A stretch of 24,466 nt of DNA from Phocaeicola_A sp964580305. Its GTDB lineage: Bacteria; Bacteroidota; Bacteroidia; Bacteroidales; Bacteroidaceae. Where the stretch lies: NCBI GenBank assembly GCA_964580305.1, contig CAZOKL010000029.1:1-24466 (forward strand), in the 5' to 3' direction. This document shows positions 1 through 6,465 of the stretch, piece after piece (the first letter of the stretch is position 1; the number at the start of each line of letters is the position of its first letter). Below the pieces are notes generated by a model that saw only the letters and a list, made by a program, of their open reading frames with translations, was not told the origin of the DNA and did not search any database. The position numbers and the translations under genes were made by a program.

Positions 1-43
1 GAGATTACAAATCACGTGCTCTGGCCAACTGAGCTAAAGAGGC
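1..43 (-). tRNA. tRNA-Thr (UGU anticodon), 3' part cut by window start
   Basis: Read on the minus strand, the sequence starts with a 7-nt acceptor strand GCCTCTT, then TA, a D arm GCTC-AGTTGGCCA-GAGC, and an anticodon arm whose loop is TTTGTAA, giving anticodon TGT (threonine, ACA/ACN codons). The variable loop, T arm and 3' acceptor strand lie outside the window. One oddity is a T-T mismatch in the middle of the visible anticodon stem (CGTGA against TCTC). The gene begins about 3 nt after the end of the SRP RNA on the same strand, so the two are probably co-transcribed from the SRP promoter and separated by RNase P and other processing. Confidence 0.9.
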
Positions 44-46
44 AAG

Positions 47-146
47 CGGGTAAGCGATCTATATCGCGCCGCTACAACCAACTACCTTTGCTGCGATCAA
101 GCCCTGGAGGATTCGAAGGGAGCTGGCCGTATAGGACTTACCCGGC
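47..146 (-). ncRNA. ffs: Small bacterial SRP RNA (4.5S-like)
   Basis: The minus strand folds into one long hairpin of about 100 nt. The terminal stem pairs CGGGTAAG (144-137) with CTTACCCG (54-47). Towards the apex it carries CCAGGG-CUUGAU-C-GCAGCAAAGG (about 109-86), which matches the CAGG...GCAGCA internal-loop strands of SRP RNA domain IV that bind Ffh. The apical loop, if read this way, is not the classical GGAA tetraloop. A good promoter lies just upstream (149-179). No Alu domain is present, as expected for the short Gram-negative form. The role is to work with Ffh and FtsY in co-translational targeting of membrane proteins. The call rests on motif and fold reading only; exact ends are inferred. 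Confidence 0.75.
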
Positions 147-148
147 TG

Positions 149-179
149 CAAAGGTAGATATTTTTTCTTAGACTACAAG
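149..179 (-). promoter_or_regulatory. Bacteroidetes-type promoter of the SRP RNA / tRNA-Thr unit
   Basis: On the minus strand a perfect -7 box TACCTTTG (156-149) has a TTG at 178-176 exactly 19 nt upstream, matching the TTTG-N19-TAnnTTTG consensus of the Bacteroidetes primary sigma factor. The predicted start site falls at about 143-146, just at the 5' end of the SRP RNA terminal stem. Confidence 0.7.
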
Positions 180-295
180 CTTTTACTTCACTTTTTCTAC
201 AATCAAAAGCAATACACATTGATTTTCAAAACATTAAAGGACCGTTTTTCTATACATTCTTATGGTCACGGATACATCTGACTGAGATGGATTTA

Positions 296-318
296 CCGGG
301 AGTAAAGTCTGCTCCCGG
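296..318. repeat. Short GC-rich inverted repeat
   Basis: CCGGGAG (296-302) and CTCCCGG (312-318) form a 7-bp stem with a 9-nt loop. No T tract follows on either strand, so it is not a typical intrinsic terminator. It sits directly before the 22-bp periodic repeats. Confidence 0.5.
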
Positions 319-320
319 GC

Positions 321-380
321 GGAAACTAGGGAAGACGAGCACCGGAACTAGGGTAAGCAAACACCGAGTCTAGGGTAAGG
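321..380. repeat. Degenerate tandem repeat, 22-bp period, about 2.7 copies
   Basis: CTAGGG occurs at 326-331, 348-353 and 370-375, exactly 22 bp apart, each followed by (T)AAG. The first two units also share GGAAACTAGGG / GGAACTAGGG starts and CACC ends. A 22-bp spacing is close to two helical turns, so copies would face the same side of the DNA. The last copy continues into AGGGTAAGGTTGGACG (372-387), a motif that recurs in the inverted repeat at 16346-16421. Function unknown; a protein-binding array or a decayed repeat element are both possible. Confidence 0.6.
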
Positions 381-481
381 TTGGACGCCATCTATAGCGC
401 ACAGGCCGGGAAACAGACAAGAACAAAACTCTCCAAACAAATGTCATCCACAAGGGCAGATACATTTGACTCTGATAACCT

Positions 482-512
482 TTTGCCGCTTTCTGAAAAA
501 GTACTATTTTTG
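482..512 (+). promoter_or_regulatory. Promoter of the DUF4199-to-mntP operon
   Basis: TTTG (482-485), a 19-nt spacer and TATTTTTG (505-512) match the Bacteroidetes -33/-7 consensus fully. The predicted start site near 518-520 leaves a leader of about 23 nt before the ATG at 543. Confidence 0.75.
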
Positions 513-542
513 CACCACTACCACAAATAGCATTAAAACTAG

Positions 543-1070
543 ATGGCACAACGACACAACAACTTACAGCAAACAGCCATGTTGTATGGCACCTACATGG
601 GCATCTTCTGGATATTCAAATTTGCCCTGCTCCCCATCGGATTAGTTTTCTCCCCCTGTGCCCTTCTGTTCCTGCTGTTGACATGTGCCGTGCCGGTCAT
701 TGTGTTTCTCATGACCCGTTCGTTCCGGGAAAAGCAATGCAAGGGTGAATTGTCCTTCTTCTCGGCACTGTTTTTCGCATTCCAGATTTATTTATTCGCC
801 TCGCTTCTAACCGCCATCGGACATTACTTATACTTCCAATTCCTGGACAACGGATTTATTTACACACAGATTCAGGCTCAGTTGGATGTACTCCGAGACG
901 AACCGTCCATGGAAGCACAAGTCACCCAAATCACTCATGCGATGGACATCATGCAAGGGTTTACTCCCATCCAGTTCACCATGCAATTATTATCACAAAA
1001 CATATTTTACGGAATTATCTTTTCCTTACCCATAGCCTTATTCGCCATGCGCAGAAAAAGTCGAAGGTAA
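543..1070 (+). CDS. DUF4199 family integral membrane protein
   Basis: The 175-residue product matches the pattern of Bacteroidetes DUF4199 proteins: about four hydrophobic segments (roughly residues 16-36, 38-60, 73-97 and 150-170), a short polar stretch with an amphipathic helix (about 100-140), and a basic C-terminus (RRKSRR). No catalytic motif is visible and the molecular function is unknown. It is the first gene after a strong promoter and lies 41 nt before a GtrB/DPM-like glycosyltransferase, an arrangement recurrent in Bacteroidales as far as I recall, which suggests a role with lipid-linked sugar transfer at the inner membrane. The family call is by overall pattern and context. Confidence 0.75.
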   Translation: MAQRHNNLQQTAMLYGTYMGIFWIFKFALLPIGLVFSPCALLFLLLTCAVPVIVFLMTRSFREKQCKGELSFFSALFFAFQIYLFASLLTAIGHYLYFQFLDNGFIYTQIQAQLDVLRDEPSMEAQVTQITHAMDIMQGFTPIQFTMQLLSQNIFYGIIFSLPIALFAMRRKSRR

Positions 1071-1111
1071 GGAAAGGAGAAGCCGAACTTTTAGTAGACA
1101 GTATTAACTAT

Positions 1112-2065
1112 ATGAATATATCCGTAGTCATTCCTTTATATAATGAAGAAGAATCCTTGCCGGAACTGTTCGCATGGATTGAGCGTGTGATGGAAGCACA
1201 TCATTTCACTTATGAAGTGATTTTCGTCAATGACGGAAGCACCGACCATTCGTGGAAAGTCATTGAATACTTGCACACACAGTCACCTCATGTGAAAGGC
1301 ATCAAGTTTCGCCGGAACTATGGCAAGTCTCCGGCCCTGTATTGCGGCTTCCGCAAAGCTGAGGGAGACGTGATCATCACGATGGATGCCGATCTTCAAG
1401 ACAGCCCCGATGAAATTCCCGAACTCTACCGGATGATCACCGAAGAGGGATATGACTTAGTATCCGGTTATAAAAAGAAACGCTATGACCCTTTGTCAAA
1501 GACCATCCCCACCAAGCTGTTTAACGCCACAGCCCGTGCAGTGTCAGGCATCCACAACCTTCATGATTTCAACTGCGGACTGAAAGCCTATCGGAAAGAC
1601 GTGGTGAAAAACATCGAAGTCTATGGCGAGATGCACCGCTACATCCCCTACCTGGCAAAGAATGCCGGATTCTCGAAAATCGGTGAAAAGGTCGTGCACC
1701 ATCAGGCACGCAAATTCGGAAAGACAAAATTTGGCGGCCTGAATCGCTTCTTCAATGGCTATCTGGACTTGTTGTTACTCTGGTTTCTGTCAAAATTTGG
1801 CGTAAAACCCATGCACATGTTCGGCTTCTTAGGCTCCATGGTCTTCCTGCTCGGATTCATCTCATGCGGTGTGTTGGGATTCGGCAAGCTTTATGCCATG
1901 TACAATGACCTCCCTTATCGCCTGGTCACCGACTCGCCCTATTTCTACTTCGCTATCACAGCCATGATAATCGGCACCCAACTGTTTCTGGCTGGATTCG
2001 TGGGTGAACTGGTTACACGGAATGCTCCCGAACGCAACAATTACAAAGTGGAAAAAGAAATCTAA
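1112..2065 (+). CDS. Family 2 glycosyltransferase, GtrB/DPM1-like (polyprenyl-phosphate sugar transferase)
   Basis: The N-terminal GT-A domain (about residues 1-225) shows the family 2 hallmarks: VVIPLYNEEESLP (5-17), VNDGSTD (39-45) and the metal-binding MDADLQD (91-97). Two C-terminal membrane helices (about 236-260 and 277-302) are typical of GtrB/YfdH/DPM-type enzymes that move a sugar from a nucleotide donor to a polyprenyl phosphate on the cytoplasmic face of the inner membrane. The 317-residue length is normal for the group. Sugar and acceptor cannot be told from sequence. It is second in the operon and ends 16 nt before the DUF6452 lipoprotein start. Confidence 0.88.
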   Translation: MNISVVIPLYNEEESLPELFAWIERVMEAHHFTYEVIFVNDGSTDHSWKVIEYLHTQSPHVKGIKFRRNYGKSPALYCGFRKAEGDVIITMDADLQDSPDEIPELYRMITEEGYDLVSGYKKKRYDPLSKTIPTKLFNATARAVSGIHNLHDFNCGLKAYRKDVVKNIEVYGEMHRYIPYLAKNAGFSKIGEKVVHHQARKFGKTKFGGLNRFFNGYLDLLLLWFLSKFGVKPMHMFGFLGSMVFLLGFISCGVLGFGKLYAMYNDLPYRLVTDSPYFYFAITAMIIGTQLFLAGFVGELVTRNAPERNNYKVEKEI

Positions 2066-2081
2066 AAAACAAGAAGACACA

Positions 2082-2564
2082 ATGATGAAGACAATGAGAC
2101 CATCCCTGTGCCACCTTCTCGTTGTGGCCATGCTCTTTCCAAGCATTGCGGCTTGCAGCGACATCAACTGCACGACAAGCAATACGGCTTATGCGAACTG
2201 CGCCATTTATGACGCCAATGGCAGCAGTGTGGCACTCACGGGTCCCGTCACCGTCACAGCGGCAGGTACAGACTCCGTGATCATCAATCAGGAAAGCGAC
2301 GTGCAAAGCATGCAGTTACCCCTGCGTTACACCAGCACAGAAGACACATTTGTCGTACACTTGAGCGAGATTCTTTTCGACACGATATTCATAACTCATC
2401 AAAACATCCCTCACTTCATTTCCATGGAATGTGGCACAGGTATGTATTACCACTTAGACAACGTGCGTTGCACACAACGTATATTCGACTCCATCAGCAT
2501 AGTCAACCCCGACATTAACTATGACACCAATGAGCACATTCAAATGTATATGCCTGCTAATTAG
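2082..2564 (+). CDS. DUF6452 family putative lipoprotein
   Basis: The start is placed at 2082 because MMKTMRPSLCHLLVVAML... then gives a clean lipoprotein signal ending at SIAAC; the reading frame is open upstream but would add a polar stretch overlapping the glycosyltransferase. The mature protein (about 135 residues) contains the pattern DTIFITHQNIPHFISMECG and ends with DSISIVNPDINYDTNEH, which I recognise as typical of Bacteroidetes DUF6452. It is probably anchored in the outer membrane or facing the periplasm. Its end overlaps the start of the DUF6048 gene by 35-44 nt, pointing to translational coupling and a joint function that is unknown. Confidence 0.78.
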   Translation: MMKTMRPSLCHLLVVAMLFPSIAACSDINCTTSNTAYANCAIYDANGSSVALTGPVTVTAAGTDSVIINQESDVQSMQLPLRYTSTEDTFVVHLSEILFDTIFITHQNIPHFISMECGTGMYYHLDNVRCTQRIFDSISIVNPDINYDTNEHIQMYMPAN

Positions 2565-3213
2565 TCTGCTACTTCTTGCTCCCCTGCATGCACAAAAAAA
2601 GTTGAATCAGGAGACGGAGAAAAAGCCCTTTTTTCAAGGAGTGGGAGTATCTGTTGACTTGGGTGGCATCGGAAACAAGATATTCGGAGGAACTTACATA
2701 AGCAGCGAGGTGGCAGCAGAAGTCAACTTGCTCAACCGCTACATGCCCATCGTGGAAATAGGCTACGGCGTAAGCGACATGACCGACGACGACAACGACA
2801 TCTCCTACAAAGCCTCAGCTCCTTATTTCCGTGTGGGCATGAACTATAACTTCATGCACAACAAGGACACATATAGCATCATCTACGGTGGACTCCGCTA
2901 CGGCTTCTCGTCCTTCAATTTCGACATCAGTGCGGCAGATCTGCAAGACCCGGTCTGGGGCGGAAGCGTTCCCTTTCACTATGAAGGCCTTTCCTGCACG
3001 GCGCAATGGGTGGAAATCGTGGCCGGCATACGTGCCCAAATCTGGAAAAACCTCCATTTGGGATGGGCAGTCCGATACAAACGACTTCTCTCCTCCACGG
3101 AGCATCCAAACGCTGATCCACACTACATCCCCGGATATGGTGTGTATGACAATGTCAAGTTTGGATTCACCTATAACATCATCTATTACCTCCCACTGTC
3201 TAAAAAGAAATGA
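2521..3213 (+). CDS. DUF6048 family outer membrane beta-barrel protein
   Basis: The protein has a signal peptide (MSTFKCICLLISLLLLAPLHA, cleaved before QKKL) and a mature part with alternating amphipathic strands such as FFQGVGVSVDLGG, PYFRVGMNYNF and YSIIYGGLRYGF, ending in FTYNIIYYLPLSKKK. This is the profile of the small Bacteroidetes DUF6048 barrels. Two starts are possible, 2521 and 2530; the second gives the shorter, more usual signal peptide. It overlaps the DUF6452 gene upstream and shares ATGA (3210-3213) with mntP downstream. The role is unknown; the pairing suggests a lipoprotein-barrel couple in the outer membrane. Confidence 0.78.
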   Translation: MTPMSTFKCICLLISLLLLAPLHAQKKLNQETEKKPFFQGVGVSVDLGGIGNKIFGGTYISSEVAAEVNLLNRYMPIVEIGYGVSDMTDDDNDISYKASAPYFRVGMNYNFMHNKDTYSIIYGGLRYGFSSFNFDISAADLQDPVWGGSVPFHYEGLSCTAQWVEIVAGIRAQIWKNLHLGWAVRYKRLLSSTEHPNADPHYIPGYGVYDNVKFGFTYNIIYYLPLSKKK

Positions 3214-3779
3214 CCCTATTCGAACTCTGCCTGTTAGCCATTGGCTTGGCCATGGACTGCCTAACGGTCTCCATAGCCAGCGGCATCATGCTCCGGCGCA
3301 TCTATTGGCGTACCATCCTTCTCACCTCGTTCTGCTTTGGCTTGTTTCAAGCCATCATGCCGTTCATCGGTTGGGTGGCAACCACACGTTTCAGCGTCCT
3401 CGTGGAACAATATGACCATTGGATAGCTTTTTCTCTGCTGGTTTTCTTGGGTAGCAAAATGATTTATGAAAGTTTCAAAGACGAAGAACACCATGCGTTC
3501 AATCCCCATAGCCTGAAAGTCATCTTCACACTCTCTGTGGCCACCAGTATCGACGCGTTGGCCGTGGGCATCTCCTTTTCTTGCATCGGCTATCAGACAT
3601 TTCAATCCATTCTGCAACCCATCATCGTCATCGGCCTGACCTCATTTGTTATCTCAATAGGCGGATTCATGACAGGCATCTTTGCAGGTCGACGTTTTCA
3701 CTTCCCCGTTGAACGCCTTGGAGGCCTGTTACTCATCGCCATCGGAGTGAAAATTCTCTGTACCCATCTTTATGCCTGA
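3210..3779 (+). CDS. mntP: Manganese efflux pump MntP
   Basis: The 189-residue protein has six hydrophobic segments and the two internally related motifs of MntP (DUF204): LAIGLAMDCLTVSIA with Asp16, and SVATSIDALAVGISF with Asp115. Family members export Mn2+ across the inner membrane. The length is typical. The gene starts within the stop codon of the DUF6048 gene (ATGA overlap), so it is translated from the same message. MntP genes are often preceded by a yybP-ykoY Mn riboswitch; there is no room for one here, so any Mn control would have to act on the operon promoter at 482-512. Confidence 0.9.
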   Translation: MTLFELCLLAIGLAMDCLTVSIASGIMLRRIYWRTILLTSFCFGLFQAIMPFIGWVATTRFSVLVEQYDHWIAFSLLVFLGSKMIYESFKDEEHHAFNPHSLKVIFTLSVATSIDALAVGISFSCIGYQTFQSILQPIIVIGLTSFVISIGGFMTGIFAGRRFHFPVERLGGLLLIAIGVKILCTHLYA

Positions 3780-3817
3780 GAAACTGAAAGAAAGTGCATA
3801 TTTTGGACGAGTTTCAC

Positions 3818-3825
3818 TATCTTTG
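3818..3825 (+). promoter_or_regulatory. Candidate -7 box for the corrin operon
   Basis: TATCTTTG matches TAnnTTTG perfectly and lies 24 nt before the cobJ-cobH start in a 70-nt gap after mntP. A TTTG is present at 3802-3805, but the 12-nt spacing is too short for a normal -33 box, so promoter strength is uncertain. Read-through from mntP is also possible. Confidence 0.5.
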
Positions 3826-3849
3826 CTCGTAAAATCAACTCAAACAAAC

Positions 3850-5256
3850 ATGGAAAAAGCAAAGATATACATCGCAAGCATTGGACCGGGTTCGCTGCAA
3901 GACATCACACCCGCCGTCATAGAAGCCTTGCGCCAATCAGACGTCATCATTGGCTATCGATATTACTTTCAATTCATCACTCCCCACCTTCGCCCTGGCG
4001 TCCGTTGCATAGATTCGGGCATGCGACAGGAAAAGGCACGCGCTGAACAAGCTTTCGAGTTGGCCGAACAAGGGCAGACAGTGTGTGTCATTAGTTCGGG
4101 AGACGCCAACATCTACGGCATGGCTCCCCTACTCTACGAAATGAAAGCTCGACGCAATAGTGATACAGAGTTGGAAGTCTTGCCAGGTATCAGCGCTTTC
4201 CAGAAGGCGGCATCCTTATTGGGAGCACCTATCGGGCACGACTTCTGTACTATCTCCCTATCTGACCTGATGACACCTTGGAGCATTATCGAGAAGCGTA
4301 TCCGTGCCGCGGCAAGTGCCGATTTCGTGACGGCTGTCTATAACCCAAAAAGTGAAGGACGATACTGGCAGCTCCATCGTCTGAAGGAAATTTTCCTACA
4401 AGAGCGTAGTGAGGATACGCCTATAGGTTATGTCCGTCAAGCAGGCAGAGAAGAACAAGCCGTCTACCTGACCACCCTTGAGCGTTTTGACCCAGAACAA
4501 GCCGACATGTTCACTATCATCATTATCGGCAACTCACAGACTTATCTATCAAACAATCACATGGTCACTCCGCGTGGATACTATCGCGACGCATCTTCGC
4601 GACAAGTGACGCTCGGACAGAGCATCATGATGGAAAGTTTCCGAACCATCGAGAATGAACTCCGTCGAAAGAACATCCCCCTTGACTACAAATGGGCATT
4701 GCTGCATGCAATTCACACCACGGCCGACTTTGAGATGGAAAGTCTGCTCTACACAGATCCAGGTGCCGTTAGTTTGTTGTATAAAAAAATAGTTACACAC
4801 CAGATTCACACCATTGTCACCGATGTTACAATGGCTGCGTCGGGCATACGACGCGGGGCGTTAAAACGCCTCAACGTAGAGGTGAAGTGCTATCTGAACG
4901 ACCCCCGCGTAACAACAATGGCGACCAAAAAAGGCATTACCCGAACACAAGCCGGCATCCGTCTGGCCGTGGAAGAACATCCCGATGCCCTCTTTGTCTT
5001 CGGCAATGCCCCGACAGCCTTGATGGAACTATGTGACCTGATGCACCGCCGAAAAGCATACCCAGGAGGCATCATTGCAGCTCCCGTGGGCTTTGTGCAT
5101 GTCTGTGAGTCCAAATACATGGTCAAAGTGTTCAGTGACGTACCTAAGCTCATTGTCGAAGGGCGTAAAGGAGGTAGCAATCTGGCAGCCACTTTAGTAA
5201 ACGCGATTCTTTGTTACAACGACGCAGAACAACTCGCTCCAGGCCGCGACGTCTGA
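3850..5256 (+). CDS. cobJ-cobH: Fused precorrin-3B C17-methyltransferase / precorrin-8X methylmutase (CobJ-CobH)
   Basis: The 468-residue protein joins two corrin enzymes. Residues 1-245 are a SAM-dependent CobJ/CbiH domain: ASIGPGSLQDITP near the start, SSGDANIYGM (82-91), then LPGISAFQKAASLLGAP and GHDFCTISLSDLMTPW. It methylates C17 and contracts the ring. Residues about 265-465 are a CobH/CbiC domain with HTTADFE (candidate catalytic His289), TDVTMAASGIRRG and PAPVGFVHV-like APVGFVHVCESK; it moves the C11 methyl to C12 to give (cobalt-)cobyrinate. The start at 3850 is chosen because it lies after the -7 box at 3818 and gives the normal domain start; the open frame extends to 3772 but would overlap mntP. 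First gene of the corrin operon, 10 nt before the next. Confidence 0.92.
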   Translation: MEKAKIYIASIGPGSLQDITPAVIEALRQSDVIIGYRYYFQFITPHLRPGVRCIDSGMRQEKARAEQAFELAEQGQTVCVISSGDANIYGMAPLLYEMKARRNSDTELEVLPGISAFQKAASLLGAPIGHDFCTISLSDLMTPWSIIEKRIRAAASADFVTAVYNPKSEGRYWQLHRLKEIFLQERSEDTPIGYVRQAGREEQAVYLTTLERFDPEQADMFTIIIIGNSQTYLSNNHMVTPRGYYRDASSRQVTLGQSIMMESFRTIENELRRKNIPLDYKWALLHAIHTTADFEMESLLYTDPGAVSLLYKKIVTHQIHTIVTDVTMAASGIRRGALKRLNVEVKCYLNDPRVTTMATKKGITRTQAGIRLAVEEHPDALFVFGNAPTALMELCDLMHRRKAYPGGIIAAPVGFVHVCESKYMVKVFSDVPKLIVEGRKGGSNLAATLVNAILCYNDAEQLAPGRDV

Positions 5257-5266
5257 CTCCATCCTC

Positions 5267-6463
5267 ATGAAACAAATCCACAGACAACAATATATCGTCA
5301 TCGGCATCAGCGATGACCATGAGCAGGACTTCCTGCCTGAAGTTCGGTGCCAAATAGCAGAGGGGCGTGTATTTTCCGGCGGGATCCGCCACAGAAAAAT
5401 CATGCAAGCACGCTTACCGCAAGGAGCAACATGGATTGACATCACAGCACCTCTATGCGATGTTTTCCGACAATACGCTGCCTATGAGCAAATCGTCGTG
5501 TTCGCATCGGGCGACCCCCTCTTCTTCGGCTTTGCCAACACACTGCTCCGTGAATTCCCGACAGCTGAAATTAAACTATTTCCTGCGTTCAACTCTTTGC
5601 AGATGCTGGCTCACCGCATGCTCATCCCTTATCAGGACATGCGCGTTGTGTCACTCACAGGACGCCCGTGGCTACGTTTTGACCAAGCACTCATCGAAGG
5701 AGAAACACTCATTGGAGTACTGACTGACCGGAAGAAAACCCCGGCAGTTATTGCACGCCGGATGTTGGAGTTCGGGTATGACAATTACACCATGATTGTA
5801 GGCTCGCGGCTGGGGAACCGCAAGAAAGAACATACTGGGTGCTACTCCTTGTCTGATGCAGCCACACACGACTTTACATTCCCCAACAGCGTGTTGCTGC
5901 GCTGCACACGCACGCGCCCCAGGTATTTGGGTATCCCTGACTCCGATTTCCATCTGCTTGACGGACGCGCCAACATGATTACAAAGATGCCCATACGCCT
6001 ACTGACTTTGAGCATGTTGAACCTCCGTGAGAAACAGTCGTTTTGGGACATCGGATCTTGCACTGGATCAGTCTCCATCGAGGCAAAACTGCAATTTCCC
6101 CATTTACAAATTACTGCTTTCGAACAACGTCCAGAGGGGAAGGAGCTCCTCGAATCCAACGCACGCAAGTTTGGAACGCCAGGCATCGACCTGCATATTG
6201 GTGACTTTCTCCAGACGGACCTGACAACATTGCCTCATCCTGACGCCGTGTTCATTGGCGGACATGGCGGCAAACTCATTGACATGATAAGCCGTATCCA
6301 TTCGTTCTTGAACGAACACGGAATCATTGTATTCAACTCCGTGACGAATGAAAGCCGCCAAATGTTTGAAGAAGCTATACACCGAACAGGACGAAGCATC
6401 ACACAGACATATCACATACAAGTAGACCAACACAATCCCATTGATGTTTTAAAAGCCGAATAA
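5267..6463 (+). CDS. cobL: Bifunctional cobalt-precorrin-7 C5-methyltransferase / C15-methyltransferase-decarboxylase (CbiE-CbiT, CobL)
   Basis: The 398-residue protein has the CobL architecture. Residues about 8-205 form the CbiE tetrapyrrole methylase domain (FASGDPLFFGFA, FPAFNSLQMLAHRM, LTDRKKTPAVIARRML). Residues about 215-398 form the Rossmann-type CbiT domain with SAM motif FWDIGSCTGSVSIEA (about 257-271) and FIGGHGGKL. Together they methylate C5 and C15 and remove the C12 acetate carboxyl. In the SAM loop the usual GCGTG is SCTG, a modest variation. The gene lies 10 nt after cobJ-cobH and 2 nt before cbiG-cobM, in one operon. Confidence 0.92.
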   Translation: MKQIHRQQYIVIGISDDHEQDFLPEVRCQIAEGRVFSGGIRHRKIMQARLPQGATWIDITAPLCDVFRQYAAYEQIVVFASGDPLFFGFANTLLREFPTAEIKLFPAFNSLQMLAHRMLIPYQDMRVVSLTGRPWLRFDQALIEGETLIGVLTDRKKTPAVIARRMLEFGYDNYTMIVGSRLGNRKKEHTGCYSLSDAATHDFTFPNSVLLRCTRTRPRYLGIPDSDFHLLDGRANMITKMPIRLLTLSMLNLREKQSFWDIGSCTGSVSIEAKLQFPHLQITAFEQRPEGKELLESNARKFGTPGIDLHIGDFLQTDLTTLPHPDAVFIGGHGGKLIDMISRIHSFLNEHGIIVFNSVTNESRQMFEEAIHRTGRSITQTYHIQVDQHNPIDVLKAE

Positions 6464-6465
6464 CA

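Larger units (their letters stand above)
157..542. other. 386-nt intergenic region between divergent units
   Basis: No convincing reading frame is visible on either strand. The region holds the promoter of the SRP RNA (minus), a short inverted repeat CCGGGAG/CTCCCGG (296-302 and 312-318), a 22-bp periodic repeat (321-380) and the promoter of the DUF4199 operon (482-512). Confidence 0.7.

Noticed and set aside
271..471. Direct repeat GATACATCTGACT (271-283) and GATACATTTGACT (459-471) flanking the 22-bp repeats.
   Set aside because: A 13-mer with one mismatch is expected by chance in a window of this size, and nothing else marks these as ends of an element.
3802..3805. TTTG as -33 box for the corrin operon.
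   Set aside because: Spacing to the -7 box is 12 nt instead of about 19.
3772..3849. Upstream start for cobJ-cobH at 3772.
   Set aside because: It would overlap mntP and a -7 box and adds residues not found before the usual CobJ start; 3850 fits better.
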